Notes: generated by a model not told the origin, from the letters alone. DNA of 64,000 nt from Bradyrhizobium glycinis (GCF_016031655.1 NZ_JACCHQ010000001.1:124001-188000), one strand, 5' to 3'. Counted from the first letter of the stretch, positions 38,500 through 48,786 are shown. Numbers and translations are program-made.

Positions 38500-39159
38500 C
38501 TACGTCGCCACGTCCTGCGGCGTCATCGTGTATGCCAACCTATAGCGGCCGTTGGTTGGGTTTTCGCAAGCGCCGATCCCGTGAAGCGATGAGGGCGACA
38601 ACCGTTCGGCGATCACGTCCTCCATCGCATCGGCATCGTACCCGACAGCAGCACGATCCAGTCGGCTGCGCCGTCCCCGCCGCGGATCTGCTGCTCCCTG
38701 GTGGGCGCGCCCATGCGGGGCGTGTCCATGACGAGGAGGTGGGCACCTGTCACCCCCGGCCGCTGTGCCAATGCGGCGAGCGTGTCGATGAGGCGCGCCT
38801 GCAACTCCGCTTCCCGCCCGGCCTGTGGCGACAGCCTGATCGTCGCAAGCGATCCCGCCACGCCACCGCCGAAGCTCCCGACGATCCGGCACTGGCTGCG
38901 CACCATGCCGAGATGATGCGGCATCATCTTTGTCGACCACGGCGTCGGCGCATTGAGCCGGTCGAGATAGCCCTTCGAGGTGAGAACCTCATACTCCGCT
39001 AGCTCATAGAGCACGAAGAAACCTTCCGCGTCCGTCGTGCTGGTCCAGCGCGATCCGCGTCGGAAGCCGGGAATGCTCATCCGCTCGGGAAAGTGCTCGT
39101 GCGAATGCCAATCGCCGAACTCGCTGCGCTGCGACGGCGGCCTTGCCCAGCAGTGACAT
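38500..39159 (-). pseudogene. Frameshifted DUF4286/EthD-like gene remnant
   Basis: Three pieces of one protein lie in two or more frames. A start ATG at 39159 behind GGGAGG gives MSLLGKAAVA, then the frame changes before SEFGDWHSHEHFPERM, continues to about 38660 (LLVMDTPRMGAP, GAADWIVLLSG), then shifts again to DADAMEDVIAERLSPSSLHG and ends at 38500. The WHSHEHFPER block resembles small dimeric alpha-beta barrel proteins. Two frameshifts suggest decay rather than a sequencing error, though an error cannot be ruled out. Confidence 0.6.
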
Positions 39160-39400
39160 GCTGACCTCCCTGCTTTGCGGTCAATCTGCCTCAACGTCGA
39201 GAGCGGCGGCAAGGTGTGTCAGCTTGGAAGGCCGAGCCACAATTCCGCTACAGCGCGGACTGCACCCCTGAAGTGAGACACGATAATTACAGTGACAGGC
39301 ATTTCGGGGATGACCTGTGGCAGGACGAGGAAGGAAGCGTCAGTTTCCGACGGCTTAGAAGTTGAAGGTGATCAGTTTTGCGCGTCAAACCGGGCGAGCG

Positions 39401-40072
39401 CTACGCAAGAACCCTGCTTTCGATTTCGCCGCGCTCGATCGTCAGCGTCACGTCGGCGAAGGTCTCGAGCAGCTTCGGGTTCGACTCCGTGATCAGCAGG
39501 GTAATGTCCCGGTCCTGCGAGCGAAGCCGACGCAGCGCCTCGGCGTACCTCTGCGCCAGCACAGGGGCGAGGCCTTGGAACGGCTCGTCCAGAATGACGA
39601 GGCGGGTGCCTAGCATCAGGGCGCGCCCGAGGGCGACCATCTTCCCTTGGCCGCCCGAGACGGAGCCCGCCGGGCGACTCGCTAGTTCCTCGAGTTCCGG
39701 CAGGACGGAGTAGGCTCGCTCCAGCCGCCGGAGCGCCTCGTCCGCGCTAAGTTTCGCGACGCGACCGGGCAAAAGAATGTTCTCTTCCACCGTAAAGGCC
39801 GAGAAGAGACGACGGTCCTCGGGGGCGTAGCCGATGCCTAAGAAGGGCCGGCGGTGCGGAGGAACATGGCCCAAGTCCTGACCGCCCAGGCGCACGGTGC
39901 CGCTCGCCTTCGTGAAGCCCATGATGGTCCGTACCGTCGTGGTTTTGCCGGCGCCGTTTCGCCCGATGAGCGCGGCGGTCGCGCCCGGCTGCAGCGAGAA
40001 GCTGACGCTGCGCAGCACCGGCGCATCGGCGATCGCGACGTTGACGTTCTCGAAGTCCAGCATCGCCGTCAT
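39401..40072 (-). CDS. livF: Branched-chain-type ABC transporter ATPase, LivF-like
   Basis: A 223-aa cytoplasmic ATPase with Walker A GRNGAGKTTT (near residue 37-46), signature SGGQGKMVALGRA and Walker B RLVILDEP. It energises uptake with LivG, LivM and LivH. Its ATG overlaps the livG stop. Last gene of a five-gene operon. Substrates of this family include branched-chain amino acids, amides and aromatic acids; the specific one is unknown. Confidence 0.93.
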   Translation of the reverse strand: MTAMLDFENVNVAIADAPVLRSVSFSLQPGATAALIGRNGAGKTTTVRTIMGFTKASGTVRLGGQDLGHVPPHRRPFLGIGYAPEDRRLFSAFTVEENILLPGRVAKLSADEALRRLERAYSVLPELEELASRPAGSVSGGQGKMVALGRALMLGTRLVILDEPFQGLAPVLAQRYAEALRRLRSQDRDITLLITESNPKLLETFADVTLTIERGEIESRVLA

Positions 40073-40812
40073 ATGCCGATCACCTGTTCACGGACCTTGG
40101 GATCGGCCAGAACCTCCGCCGGTGTGCCGACCTTTTGGATCTTCCCGACGTTCCACACCGCGACTCGGTGGGCATAGCGCTCCACCATGTCCATGTCGTG
40201 CTCGACGAAGACCGAAGTTACATTTTCCTTGGCGAGCGCGGACGTCAGGATGTCCATGATCTCCAGCTTTTCGGCGGAGGCGACGCCCGAGGTGGGCTCG
40301 TCCATCAGCAGCAGTCTGGGCTTCAGCGCGAGCGCCAGAGCGATGTCGACCAGCTTGCGTTGTCCCTCGGGAAGCTCCCTCGCCTTGCGAGACGCGTACA
40401 ACTTGACGCCGACGAGATCCAGAAGGCGCTCCATTTCAGGCAGCTCAGGCAGGGCGGAAAGAGCCCTAAAGCCGGAAGGGCTTCCCAGCCGCGAGGCCGC
40501 CGCGATCAGCATGTTCTCCATCACCGTCTGATCGAGAAAAAGCTGCGGTATCTGAAAGGCCCGCGCGATGCCGAGCTTGGTGATCGTGCGCGGGAGCTGC
40601 GCCGTGATTTCCTGGCCTAGGAAGGTGATGCTTCCGGCCTGCGGCCGCAGATAACCCGTTGAGATGTTGAGGAAGGTTGTCTTTCCGGCGCCGTTCGGTC
40701 CGATGATCGCGAGGTTCTCGCCTTGGAGAACGTCCAGATCGATACCGTCTGCGGCGACGACGCCACCGAACCGGATCTTGATGCCCTTCGCGGAAAGGAG
40801 GACGTTGGCCAT
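40069..40812 (-). CDS. livG: Branched-chain-type ABC transporter ATPase, LivG-like
   Basis: A 247-aa ATPase with Walker A GPNGAGKTTF, the LivG-type signature LPEGQRKLVDIALAL (LPEGQ replaces the usual LSGGQ, as is common in this subfamily) and Walker B RLLLMDEP, plus the C-terminal BCA_ABC_TP extension (EVLADPKVREQVIG). ATG at 40812 overlaps the livM stop; an in-frame reading further upstream lies inside livM. Confidence 0.93.
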   Translation of the reverse strand: MANVLLSAKGIKIRFGGVVAADGIDLDVLQGENLAIIGPNGAGKTTFLNISTGYLRPQAGSITFLGQEITAQLPRTITKLGIARAFQIPQLFLDQTVMENMLIAAASRLGSPSGFRALSALPELPEMERLLDLVGVKLYASRKARELPEGQRKLVDIALALALKPRLLLMDEPTSGVASAEKLEIMDILTSALAKENVTSVFVEHDMDMVERYAHRVAVWNVGKIQKVGTPAEVLADPKVREQVIGI

Positions 40813-41771
40813 CAATGTCCTCCCTGCTTCGCCTGACCGTAGCGCTGCCTGAGACCTATCAGTCCGTTGGGCGCATAGAGAATGATGACGATCAAGACCA
40901 CGCCGAGGATCAACTGCCAGGTGTCGACCAGGTGGGCCGCCGCATAGAAGCGCACGCACTCGAACATCGCCGCGCCGGCGAACGCTCCGAAAGCGTGGGC
41001 GCTGCCGCCGAGGATCGCGATAAAGACGAACTCGCCCGACTTCGTCCAGAACCCGAACTCAGGCGTGGCGATCTGCTGGATGATCGCCACCAGCGTGCCG
41101 CCGATGCCGCCGAGAAAAGCCGAGATCACGTAGCCTATCAGAAGCACGCGCCGTGCGGACGTCCCGAGGTACTCGAGCCGGGTCTCGTTCGATTTGATTG
41201 CACGCAGCATATGTCCGAGCGGGCTATCGAGATAGCGTTGCACGCCGTAGAAGGCGACGACCGCAATCAAGAGGCTCACGTAGAGAATGACGTACTGGAA
41301 GGTTTCGGGCGTAAACGACAGCCCCAACAGGGCCGGACGAGGGACCCGGATGCCGTCGGCGCCGTTGGTGTAATGAAACATCTTCTCCAGCAGCGACCAC
41401 AGCACCATCGAAAACGCCAGATTCAGCATTCCGAAAAAGATCTCCCGGTAGCGCACGACGAAGAGCCCGACGATGAGGCCGAAGACGGCGGAGGTTATGC
41501 CGCCCAGCGCGATAAAGAGCACGATGTCGCCGCCACCGACGTACTTGCCCCAGAACGCCGCGGTATATGCCCCGGTAGCGAAGAACATTGCATGTCCGAA
41601 CGACACCTGCCCCGCCTGCAGCAGAAGAATGATACCGAGAACGACGATGCCCTTCGCGAGGATCAACGCGAACAAGGTCGCCCAGCTCGATACCAAAAGG
41701 GGCGCGACGGCGCTGACCAGAAAGAAGATGATCGCGATCGTGGTGACCGGCTTGATGCGACCGCTCATCAT
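40812..41771 (-). CDS. livM: Branched-chain-type ABC transporter permease, LivM-like
   Basis: A 319-aa inner-membrane permease with about 9-10 helices and the family motif SFGHAMFFATGAYTAAF near residue 55, and the EAA-like GTSARRVLLIGYVISAFLGGIGG loop contacting the ATPases. Overlaps both neighbours by ATGA-type junctions. Confidence 0.92.
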   Translation of the reverse strand: MMSGRIKPVTTIAIIFFLVSAVAPLLVSSWATLFALILAKGIVVLGIILLLQAGQVSFGHAMFFATGAYTAAFWGKYVGGGDIVLFIALGGITSAVFGLIVGLFVVRYREIFFGMLNLAFSMVLWSLLEKMFHYTNGADGIRVPRPALLGLSFTPETFQYVILYVSLLIAVVAFYGVQRYLDSPLGHMLRAIKSNETRLEYLGTSARRVLLIGYVISAFLGGIGGTLVAIIQQIATPEFGFWTKSGEFVFIAILGGSAHAFGAFAGAAMFECVRFYAAAHLVDTWQLILGVVLIVIILYAPNGLIGLRQRYGQAKQGGH

Positions 41772-42667
41772 ATCTTCCTTACCTGCACGGCGCCGAAGAG
41801 GCCGAACGGGCGCATCAGAAGCACCAGCACCATCAGCAGATAGGGAACGAGAACTTCGAATTCCGGCTGAAGATAGATCACGAAGGCACGGGTCAGGCCG
41901 ATCATCAGCGCGGTGAGCGCGGTGCCCTCGATCTGGCCGAGACCCGCGGTCGCAGCGACGGCAAAGGAAAGCACGATCATATCGGCGCCCATTCCGGGGA
42001 CCAGCGATGTGGTCGGCGAGGCAAGGGCGCCTCCCAACGCGGCCAGACTCGCGCCGATGACGAAGGTGACGAAATATACGCGTTTTGCGTCAATCCCGAT
42101 GGCCGTCGAAGCTTCGCGGTCCTCCGTGACCGCAAGGATCACCGCTCCCGACAGCGTCCTGCGCAGGAAGTAGCGGAGCCCGAGCAGCGTCGCCAATGCG
42201 ACGCCGGGCAGGAGAATGACCTGGTACGACGTGTAGCTGACGCCGAACACGGCGACGTTGGGAAGTAGTCTCAACGGCTCCGCGGCGAAGATGGGCTGCA
42301 CGCCCCAGATCAGACGCTGCAGGTTGTCCATGATCATGAAGGCGGCGAAAGTGATCAGAAGCTGGAGGACGTCCTCCTGTCCGGAGAGCGGTCGCAGCAG
42401 AAACCGTTCGATGAAACCGCCGCACGCGACGCCGATCACGATGGAGGCGGCCAGCAGCGCGGGATAGGTGAGCCAAGGCGAGATCGGCGCGATTGCAAGG
42501 CTGAACGTCGCAGCCAGGTAGGCGCCGAACGCGTACAGCGAACCGTGCGCGACGTTGACCACGCGCAGCACGCCGAAAATCAGGCTGAGCCCGACCGAGA
42601 CCAAGAACACCAGTGCGGCGTAGCTGATCCCATCGAGGATAGCCAAAATAGCGAGTGTCGAGTTCAT
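41768..42667 (-). CDS. livH: Branched-chain-type ABC transporter permease, LivH-like
   Basis: A 299-aa permease with about 8 helices, the N-terminal LVFLVSVGLSLIFGVLRVVNVAHGSLYAFGAY pattern and an EAA loop (IDAKRVYFVTFVIGASLAALGGAL). ATG at 42667 was chosen because upstream sequence is charged and unlike a permease N terminus. 71 bases after the binding-protein gene. Confidence 0.92.
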   Translation of the reverse strand: MNSTLAILAILDGISYAALVFLVSVGLSLIFGVLRVVNVAHGSLYAFGAYLAATFSLAIAPISPWLTYPALLAASIVIGVACGGFIERFLLRPLSGQEDVLQLLITFAAFMIMDNLQRLIWGVQPIFAAEPLRLLPNVAVFGVSYTSYQVILLPGVALATLLGLRYFLRRTLSGAVILAVTEDREASTAIGIDAKRVYFVTFVIGASLAALGGALASPTTSLVPGMGADMIVLSFAVAATAGLGQIEGTALTALMIGLTRAFVIYLQPEFEVLVPYLLMVLVLLMRPFGLFGAVQVRKI

Positions 42668-42738
42668 GATGGCCTTCGGAAGAGGTCCGTCCTCCGGGAC
42701 GCGGCTCGGAGGACGGGGATCAAAAGTCGAGCGTGCCG

Positions 42739-44043
42739 TTACGGAGCTTTGAAGGTCGGCACGTCCATTTTGACGAAGTCCGGCTTGAGCGTCTTGAGCC
42801 ACTCAACCGACCGTACGCCAGCCGGGTTGGTGATCATCCTCGGATCGAAGATCATAATGTTGTCGAGCAGCTTGAAGTCGTATCCCGGAACCGACTTGGT
42901 GACGCCGACCAGCTGAGCTTCGAGACCCTGGTTGTCCTCGGGCCGCAGCGTAATCGGACGGCCGAAGCCGGTGGCGAACTCGATGCCCGCGGTCGCGTCG
43001 ACGACCTGTTCGCGCGTGGGCCAGTTGCCGCCGTTGGACTTGATCGCCTTGTCGTAGGCCGTCTGCAGGGCCTTGAACGCCTGCGCCATGTGATAGACCG
43101 GGTAGATCGGCCATGCACCGGTCTTCGCCTTGAAGGCTTCATTGAACGCCTTGAAGGCCGCGTCGTCCTTCTTCTCGGGATGCAGGAACCAGTGGTCTCC
43201 GCGCGCGCCGACGATCAGGCCTTCAGGCAAGTCCTTGCCCAACCGCTGGATCGATGATTCGCCGATCCCGAGCACGAAGGTCGACTGCTGCAACAGGCCG
43301 CGCTGACCGGCCTGGCGGACCAGCGTGTCGAGATCTCCGCCCCAAGACGTGGTCAGAACCACATCCGGCCGGAGCGCCAACAGACGGGAAATCTCCGTGG
43401 AGTAGTCCGGTGCGCCGAACTTCGGGAAGAGCTCCGCGACGACTTGCACGTCCGGCTTCATCGCCTTGAGCGCGGTCGAGAAGATCTCCCAGCTCTCCCG
43501 ACCCCAGGCATAATCCTGATTGACCACCGCGATCGTCTTAAAGTCGGGCTTGGTCTTGAGCAGGTAAAGGAGCACGGCCAGCATTTCCGGCGTGCCGTTC
43601 GCCTGAGTCCGGAAATTGTACCGGTACTTCTTGGTTTCGAGGATGGAGGCCGCACCGCAGTCCCACATGAAATTCATGACTTTGAGGTCTTCGGCGACCG
43701 GCACCAACTGGGTGCAGCTGCCCGACGAAATCGAAGCAAACGTGGCATCGACCTTTTCGTCCTGCACCACGCGTCGGTAGTTCGAGACGAGCGCTTCGCC
43801 TCCCGCCCCTTCGTCGATGAAGGAGAGCTTGACCGGCACGCCGCCGATGCCGCCCTTCTTGTTGAGGTCCTCCGCGATCATCTCCGCCGCGGCCTTCGCC
43901 GGCACACCGAAGACTGACGCCGGGCCTGACAGGAAGGTCGTGATGCCGATTTTGAGCTCCGACGGCTTGCTCTGCGCAAGCGAGGTGCCCGTAAAGGTCG
44001 CAAGTATAAGCCCAGCCGCAATCGCAGCCTTGAGGAATTGCAT
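42739..44043 (-). CDS. ABC transporter substrate-binding protein, LivK/amide-binding type
   Basis: A 434-aa periplasmic protein with a signal peptide (residues 1-23, TGTSLAQ) and a type I periplasmic binding fold (ELKIGITTFLSGPASVFG; ...AVVNQDYAWGRE; RPDVVLTTSWGG). First gene of the liv-like operon. It is larger than LivK and closer to amide/urea or aromatic-acid binders; the ligand is not identifiable by eye. No operator of the oxalate type precedes it. Confidence 0.92.
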   Translation of the reverse strand: MQFLKAAIAAGLILATFTGTSLAQSKPSELKIGITTFLSGPASVFGVPAKAAAEMIAEDLNKKGGIGGVPVKLSFIDEGAGGEALVSNYRRVVQDEKVDATFASISSGSCTQLVPVAEDLKVMNFMWDCGAASILETKKYRYNFRTQANGTPEMLAVLLYLLKTKPDFKTIAVVNQDYAWGRESWEIFSTALKAMKPDVQVVAELFPKFGAPDYSTEISRLLALRPDVVLTTSWGGDLDTLVRQAGQRGLLQQSTFVLGIGESSIQRLGKDLPEGLIVGARGDHWFLHPEKKDDAAFKAFNEAFKAKTGAWPIYPVYHMAQAFKALQTAYDKAIKSNGGNWPTREQVVDATAGIEFATGFGRPITLRPEDNQGLEAQLVGVTKSVPGYDFKLLDNIMIFDPRMITNPAGVRSVEWLKTLKPDFVKMDVPTFKAP

Positions 44044-44238
44044 CGAAAGTCCTCCCTGTCTTATGTGTAGCGCCCGGCTTCAGCCGCCGTGCGCTTCTTC
44101 TTGCAACAACGCTACTATAATTGTCGCGTGTTGCCAGCCCTCTTGGCCGCCATTCGCGAGCCGACGAAATCCGGTTCGACGCCACCGCTCATTTCGTCGG
44201 CTGCGCATCGATTGGCACGGACAAGGTCCCCAAAAGGG

Positions 44239-44400
44239 TCAATGCCTCCAATCCCAGGGTGCGATAAAAGCTCCGGCCTGAGCCCTGCGCGCCATTCGCG
44301 CCTGCTCTTCCTCTGCGACGTAGGCTTCCGAGTAGCGTCGAAGGGCATGGCCCATCGCCGTCCAGCGGAATGCTGAAGCTTGTGTTGCCGCTTTTGGCTC
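44239..44400 (-). pseudogene. Remnant of a thermonuclease (SNase-like) gene
   Basis: The minus strand frame reads GHALRRYSEAYVAEEEQARMARR..AGAFIAPWDWRH up to a TGA at 44239. That matches the C-terminal part of staphylococcal-nuclease-like proteins (RRYSxAY, WAGxFxxPWDWR), but the expected LW before AGAF is missing and the upstream 40 codons have no family resemblance. The N-terminal half with the catalytic Arg/Glu residues is not found nearby, so it is a truncated gene. Family call is from memory of motifs. Confidence 0.6.
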
Positions 44401-44701
44401 ATCGCTGACGTCCTTGCGCCTCGCGCTGACGTCCGATAACTGGCCTTGGATTCCAGATCTCTGCAGCCCCTTTTCAGGAATGGCGTGTGGCCGGGGACCC
44501 GTTCCAACTGGCAGCAGCCAGCGCCCCGAGTGCGCTGCCGGCACGACATCCACGATGGCATAATACCCCTGTTTTGCCCGACGGGTCAGAGTTTTTTCGT
44601 CGAATCAGAAATATCGTTGCGGACCAACGGGATGGCTACTGTGCATGGGGTTGTTTTTCCCATTTTCTATTTTGAGCTCCGCGACTGCACGCCTTCACAA
44701 G

Positions 44702-44733
44702 CAAAAAGGGCCGCCCCTTCGGGCGGCCCTTTC
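44702..44733 (-). terminator. Rho-independent terminator of frc
   Basis: A 12-bp perfect stem AAAGGGCCGCCC / GGGCGGCCCTTT with a 4-base loop; on the minus strand the stem is followed by TTTTTGC. It also could stop plus-strand transcription. The frc stop is 23 bases before. Confidence 0.9.
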
Positions 44734-44755
44734 GTCTCGTGCAATGTGGGGCCGC

Positions 44756-46036
44756 TTACTCCGCCGCCTGCTTCTGCGGCGGGTCGAGCGCGCCGGACTT
44801 GTGGATCTCGGCGACCTGATGGTCCGAGAAGCCGAGCACCGAACGCAGGATCTCGTCGGTGTGCTCGCCGAGCAGCGGCGAGCGCGTCACTTCGGCCGGA
44901 GAATCCGACAGCTTGATCGGGTTGCCGACCGAGATGTACTTGCCGCGGGTGGGGTGGTCGACCTCAACCACGGTGCCCGTCGCGCGCAGCGACTGGTCTT
45001 CGGCGATCTCCTTCATCGACAGGATCGGGCCGCAGGGGATGTCGTCCTTGTTGAGGATCTCCATCGCCTCGAACTTGGTCTTGGTCATCGTCCATTGCTC
45101 GATGCGGGCGAAGATCTCGTTGAGGCGCGGCAGGCGGGCGGCCGGCTTGGCGTAGTTGGGATCGGTCTTCCAGGAGGGCTCGCCGATGACGTCGCAGATC
45201 TTCTCCCAGACCGGGGCCTGGGTGATGAAGTAGATATAGGCGTTGGGATCGGTCTCCCAGCCCTTGCACTTCAGGATGCGGCCGGGCTGGCCGCCGCCGG
45301 AATCGTTGCCGGCGCGCGGCACAGCGTCGCCGAACGGCACCCCTTCGCCGAACTGGCTGTATTCCTTGAGCGGGCCGTGGGCGAGGCGCTGCTGGTCGCG
45401 CAGCTTGACGCGGCAGAGGTTGAGCACGCCGTCCTGCATCGCGGCGGTGACGCGCTGGCCCTTGCCGGTGTGGGTGCGCTGGTAGAGCGCGGTGACGATA
45501 CCGAGCGCGAGGTGCAGGCCGGTGCCGCTATCGCCGATCTGTGCGCCGGTGACGAGCGGCACGCCGTCGCGGAAGCCGGTGGTGGAGGCGGCGCCGCCGG
45601 TGCACTGGGCGACGTTCTCATAGACCTTGCAGTCTTCGTACGGTCCGGGGCCAAAACCCTTGATCGAGGCGACGATCATCTTCGGGTTGATCGCCTGGAT
45701 CTTCTCCCAGGGAAAGCCCATGCGGTCGAGCACGCCGGGGCCGAAATTCTCCACCAGCACGTCGCACTTCTTGATCAGCTCGGTCAGGACTTCCTTGCCC
45801 TTGGGGTTCTTGGTGTCGAGGGTGATCGAGCGCTTGTTGTGGTTGAGCATGGTGAAATACAGGCTGTCCACGTTCGGGATGTCCTGCAGCTGGCCGCGGG
45901 TGATGTCACCCACGCCGGGGCGTTCCACCTTGATCACGTCGGCGCCGAACCATGCCAGCAACTGCGTGCAGGTCGGTCCGGATTGAACGTGGGTGAAGTC
46001 GAGAATGCGAACGCCCTCGAGCGCTTTGGTCATCAT
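44756..46036 (-). CDS. frc: Formyl-CoA:oxalate CoA-transferase Frc
   Basis: Class III CoA-transferase: moves CoA from formyl-CoA to oxalate, giving oxalyl-CoA and formate. The 426-aa sequence aligns by motif with the Oxalobacter enzyme: [20 protein letters not shown] start, [23 protein letters not shown] and the catalytic Asp in [12 protein letters not shown] (equivalent to Asp169). The glycine loop GGGQPG near 255 is present. It lies 57 bases after oxc, forming gntR-oxc-frc. Two adjacent ATGs (46036, 46033) can serve as start. Confidence 0.97.
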   Translation of the reverse strand: MMTKALEGVRILDFTHVQSGPTCTQLLAWFGADVIKVERPGVGDITRGQLQDIPNVDSLYFTMLNHNKRSITLDTKNPKGKEVLTELIKKCDVLVENFGPGVLDRMGFPWEKIQAINPKMIVASIKGFGPGPYEDCKVYENVAQCTGGAASTTGFRDGVPLVTGAQIGDSGTGLHLALGIVTALYQRTHTGKGQRVTAAMQDGVLNLCRVKLRDQQRLAHGPLKEYSQFGEGVPFGDAVPRAGNDSGGGQPGRILKCKGWETDPNAYIYFITQAPVWEKICDVIGEPSWKTDPNYAKPAARLPRLNEIFARIEQWTMTKTKFEAMEILNKDDIPCGPILSMKEIAEDQSLRATGTVVEVDHPTRGKYISVGNPIKLSDSPAEVTRSPLLGEHTDEILRSVLGFSDHQVAEIHKSGALDPPQKQAAE

Positions 46037-46093
46037 CTTGCTCCGTACTCTGTCTGCCCCTGCACCCGCAGGGAGTATGGGTTAGGGGTGGAC

Positions 46094-47827
46094 TTACTTC
46101 TTCTTCTGCAGAACGCTCTGCGGATTGAGGTTGCCGATGCGGCCGCTCTCCGAGCCGGCGGCGGGATCGATCACCGCGTTGATGAGCGTCGGCTTGCCGG
46201 ACTTCATGGCCTCGTTGACGGCGCGCTTCAGTTCATCCGGCGAGGTCGCGTTCACGCCGACGCCGCCGAAGGCTTCCATCATCTTGTCGTAACGCGCGCC
46301 CTTGACGAACACCGTGGTCGCGGGATCCGAGTTCGCACCATTGACGTCGGTGCCGCGATAGATGCCGTCGTTGTTGAAAATGACGACGCAGATCGGCAGG
46401 TTGTAGCGGCAGATGGTCTCGACCTCCATGCCGGAGAAGCCGAACGCCGAATCGCCTTCCACCGCCAGCACGGGATTGCCGGTCTCGAGCGCAGCCGCGA
46501 TCGCCTGGCCCATGCCGATGCCCATCACGCCCCAGGTGCCGACGTCGAGACGCTTGCGCGGGCGGTACATGTCGATGACGCCGCGGGCGAGGTCGAGCGT
46601 GTTGGCGCCTTCGTTGACGAGGATCGCCTCGGGATAGTCCTTGATGACATTCTTCAAGACGCCGAGCGCGCCGTGATAGTCCATCGGCGATTTGTTGTTC
46701 ATGAGCTTCGGCGCCATCTTGGCGACGTTCTCTTCGCGCTTGGCCGAGACGGCCTTGCTCCATTCAGCGGGCGGGGCGGTCCAGGATGATCCCATCGCCT
46801 GGTTGAAGGCGGAGACCACCGAGCCGATGTCGCCGACGACGGGCGCGACGATCTCGACGTTGGAATCCATCTCCTTCGGCTCGATGTCGACCTGGATGAA
46901 CTTCTTCGGCGCCTCGCCCCAGCTCTTGCCCTTGCCGTGCGACAGCAGCCAGTTCAGCCGCGCGCCGATCAGCATGACGACGTCGGACTCCTTCAGCACG
47001 GTCGAGCGAGCCGCGCCGGCGCACTGCGGATGGGTGTCCGGGAGCAGGCCCTTGGCCATGCTCATGGGCAGGAACGGCACGCCGCTCTTCTCGACGAAGC
47101 TCTTGATCTCCTCATCGGCCTGCGCGTAGGCCGCGCCCTTGCCGAGGATGATAAGGGGGCGCTTGGCGCTCTTGAGCACGTCGAGCGCGCGCTTGACCGA
47201 AGCCGGCGAGGGGATCTGCGCCGGCGCCGCGTCGATCACCTTGACCAACGACTTCTGCCCGGCATCGGCGTTCATGACCTGGCCGAACAGTTTTGCCGGC
47301 AGGTCGAGATAGACGCCGCCCGGACGGCCCGAGACCGCGGCTCGGATGGCGCGGGCGAAGCCGATGCCGATGTCCTGGGCGTGCAGCACGCGGTACGCGG
47401 CCTTGCATAACGGCTTTGCGATCGCGAGCTGGTCCATCTCCTCGTAGTCGCCCTGCTGCAGGTCGACGATCTCGCGCTCGGAAGAGCCCGAGATCAGGAT
47501 CATCGGATAGCAATTGGTTGTGGCGTGGGCGAGGGCGGTGAGACCATTGAGGAAGCCGGGCGCCGAGACCGTGAGGCAGACGCCGGGCTTCTTGGTGAGA
47601 TAGCCGGCGATGCCGGCGGCGTAGCCGGCGTTCTGCTCGTGGCGGAACGAGATCACGCGAATACCCGCGGCCTGCGCCATGCGCCCCAAATCCGTGATCG
47701 GGATGCCCGGCACATTATAGATGGTGTTGATGCCGTTCAGCTTGAGCGCGTCGATGACGAGATGGAAGCCATCCGTCAGTTCCTGCTCGGTGCCCGGTGC
47801 TTCGGACTTGGTCGCGGTATTCAGCAT
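46094..47827 (-). CDS. oxc: Oxalyl-CoA decarboxylase Oxc
   Basis: Thiamine-diphosphate enzyme that decarboxylates oxalyl-CoA to formyl-CoA and CO2. The 577-aa protein has the three ThDP-enzyme domains: the PYR domain with the catalytic Glu in [13 protein letters not shown], a central domain, and the PP domain with the Mg/ThDP motif [19 protein letters not shown]...NNDG. It regenerates the CoA donor for Frc, so the pair runs a proton-consuming cycle. Starts 90 bases after gntR; a hairpin lies in the gap. Confidence 0.97.
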   Translation of the reverse strand: MLNTATKSEAPGTEQELTDGFHLVIDALKLNGINTIYNVPGIPITDLGRMAQAAGIRVISFRHEQNAGYAAGIAGYLTKKPGVCLTVSAPGFLNGLTALAHATTNCYPMILISGSSEREIVDLQQGDYEEMDQLAIAKPLCKAAYRVLHAQDIGIGFARAIRAAVSGRPGGVYLDLPAKLFGQVMNADAGQKSLVKVIDAAPAQIPSPASVKRALDVLKSAKRPLIILGKGAAYAQADEEIKSFVEKSGVPFLPMSMAKGLLPDTHPQCAGAARSTVLKESDVVMLIGARLNWLLSHGKGKSWGEAPKKFIQVDIEPKEMDSNVEIVAPVVGDIGSVVSAFNQAMGSSWTAPPAEWSKAVSAKREENVAKMAPKLMNNKSPMDYHGALGVLKNVIKDYPEAILVNEGANTLDLARGVIDMYRPRKRLDVGTWGVMGIGMGQAIAAALETGNPVLAVEGDSAFGFSGMEVETICRYNLPICVVIFNNDGIYRGTDVNGANSDPATTVFVKGARYDKMMEAFGGVGVNATSPDELKRAVNEAMKSGKPTLINAVIDPAAGSESGRIGNLNPQSVLQKKK

Positions 47828-47871
47828 GGGCCTTGTCTCCCTGGTCTCAAGGTGCCGTTTTAGGCTTTTGG

Positions 47872-47888
47872 GGGCGAATGGTTCGCCC
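47872..47888 (-). promoter_or_regulatory. Hairpin between gntR and oxc
   Basis: GGGCGAATGGTTCGCCC: 7-bp stem with a 3-base loop in the 89-base gap. No U-tract follows on the minus strand. It may protect or process the transcript so that oxc-frc is expressed more than gntR; inference only. Confidence 0.4.
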
Positions 47889-47916
47889 TTCTGGTGAACG
47901 TTGCTTAAGTGAAGAG

Positions 47917-48648
47917 TTACGTGAACAGTTCTTGGCCGTGCGCTTCCACATAAGCAGCAAGGCCGAGGGTGTGATCGCGGGCGCGCTTCTCGGCAAGCTC
48001 GGTGTCGCGCGCTTCCAGCGCTTCGATGATGCCGAGATGCTCGGGCAGTGACGTCGCGGTGCGGTCCTTGCGTCCGATGGTCAGCTGGCGATAGCCGCGC
48101 ACGTGCAGGAGGAGATCGTTGGTGAGATCGACCAGCACCGGCGATTCCGACAGCGAGATCAGCGCCTGGTGGAAGGCGATGTTGGCGCGCGAATATTCCT
48201 CGACGTGATCCTCGGGAAGGCGGTCCTTGCCGAAATCCTTGAAGAAGTCGCGCAGCGCCGTGATGTCCTTCTTGCGCGCGGTGGTGGTGATGAGGCGGGC
48301 GGCCATGCTCTCCAGCGCCGCCCAGGCGCGGATCATGTCGACGATCTCGCTCTTGGTCCTGCGCACCACCATGATGCCGCGGCGAGGAACGGTCTTCACG
48401 AAACCGTCCTGCTCCAGCATCGCGATGGCTTCGCGGATCGGGGTACGGCTGACGCCGAGCCGTTCGGACAATGCGCGCTCGTCGAGCATCACCGGCTCGG
48501 GCGTCGAATAGATGTCCATCTTGAGGATGGCGTCCTTCAAGGCGTCATACGCCTTGTTCTTGAAGCTGCTCTCCGGGGCAATACGAACGATTGCGATGTC
48601 TGCCTCGGCCATGTTCGGCAACGCCTTGGTTGGTTTCCGTAGTGACAC
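47917..48648 (-). CDS. GntR-family (FadR/FCD) transcriptional regulator
   Basis: A 243-aa regulator. The winged helix (residues about 28-95) has the recognition helix [18 protein letters not shown], typical of FadR-type GntR proteins. The all-helical FCD effector domain has the metal-binding histidines ([28 protein letters not shown]), so it likely binds a carboxylate through a metal. The GTG at 48648 is preceded by GGAGGAG and is preferred to a later ATG. Position as first gene of gntR-oxc-frc and the operators on both sides suggest an autoregulated repressor relieved by an oxalate-derived ligand. Confidence 0.93.
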   Translation of the reverse strand: MSLRKPTKALPNMAEADIAIVRIAPESSFKNKAYDALKDAILKMDIYSTPEPVMLDERALSERLGVSRTPIREAIAMLEQDGFVKTVPRRGIMVVRRTKSEIVDMIRAWAALESMAARLITTTARKKDITALRDFFKDFGKDRLPEDHVEEYSRANIAFHQALISLSESPVLVDLTNDLLLHVRGYRQLTIGRKDRTATSLPEHLGIIEALEARDTELAEKRARDHTLGLAAYVEAHGQELFT

Positions 48649-48705
48649 GACGAATCTCCTCCAGTGGGGAGTCGTCTTTTACAGGAATATTAACGGGAAG
48701 GTTTT

Positions 48706-48722
48706 TGGCATACCACATGCCA
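48706..48722 (-). promoter_or_regulatory. Putative GntR operator, site 7 (gntR-oxc-frc)
   Basis: TGGCATACCACATGCCA, 57 bases before the gntR start. On the minus strand TTGACA precedes it by 3 bases and a weak CAAAAA follows about 18 bases after the -35. Confidence 0.75.
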
Positions 48723-48786
48723 GAATGTCAAGCTGCCCATTTTTTCCGGGCTTCTCAGGCATGCACCAGCTTGACAAGTTGGCTTC

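Larger units (their letters stand above)
44044..44755. other. Region between ABC operon and frc
   Basis: Holds the nuclease remnant (44239-44400) and the frc terminator, with otherwise low-information sequence. Open frames here on either strand look like shadows or decayed coding. Confidence 0.6.

Noticed and set aside
44645..46789. 714-codon plus-strand frame
   Set aside because: Antisense to frc and oxc, which have complete catalytic motifs; the frame is a by-product of high GC.
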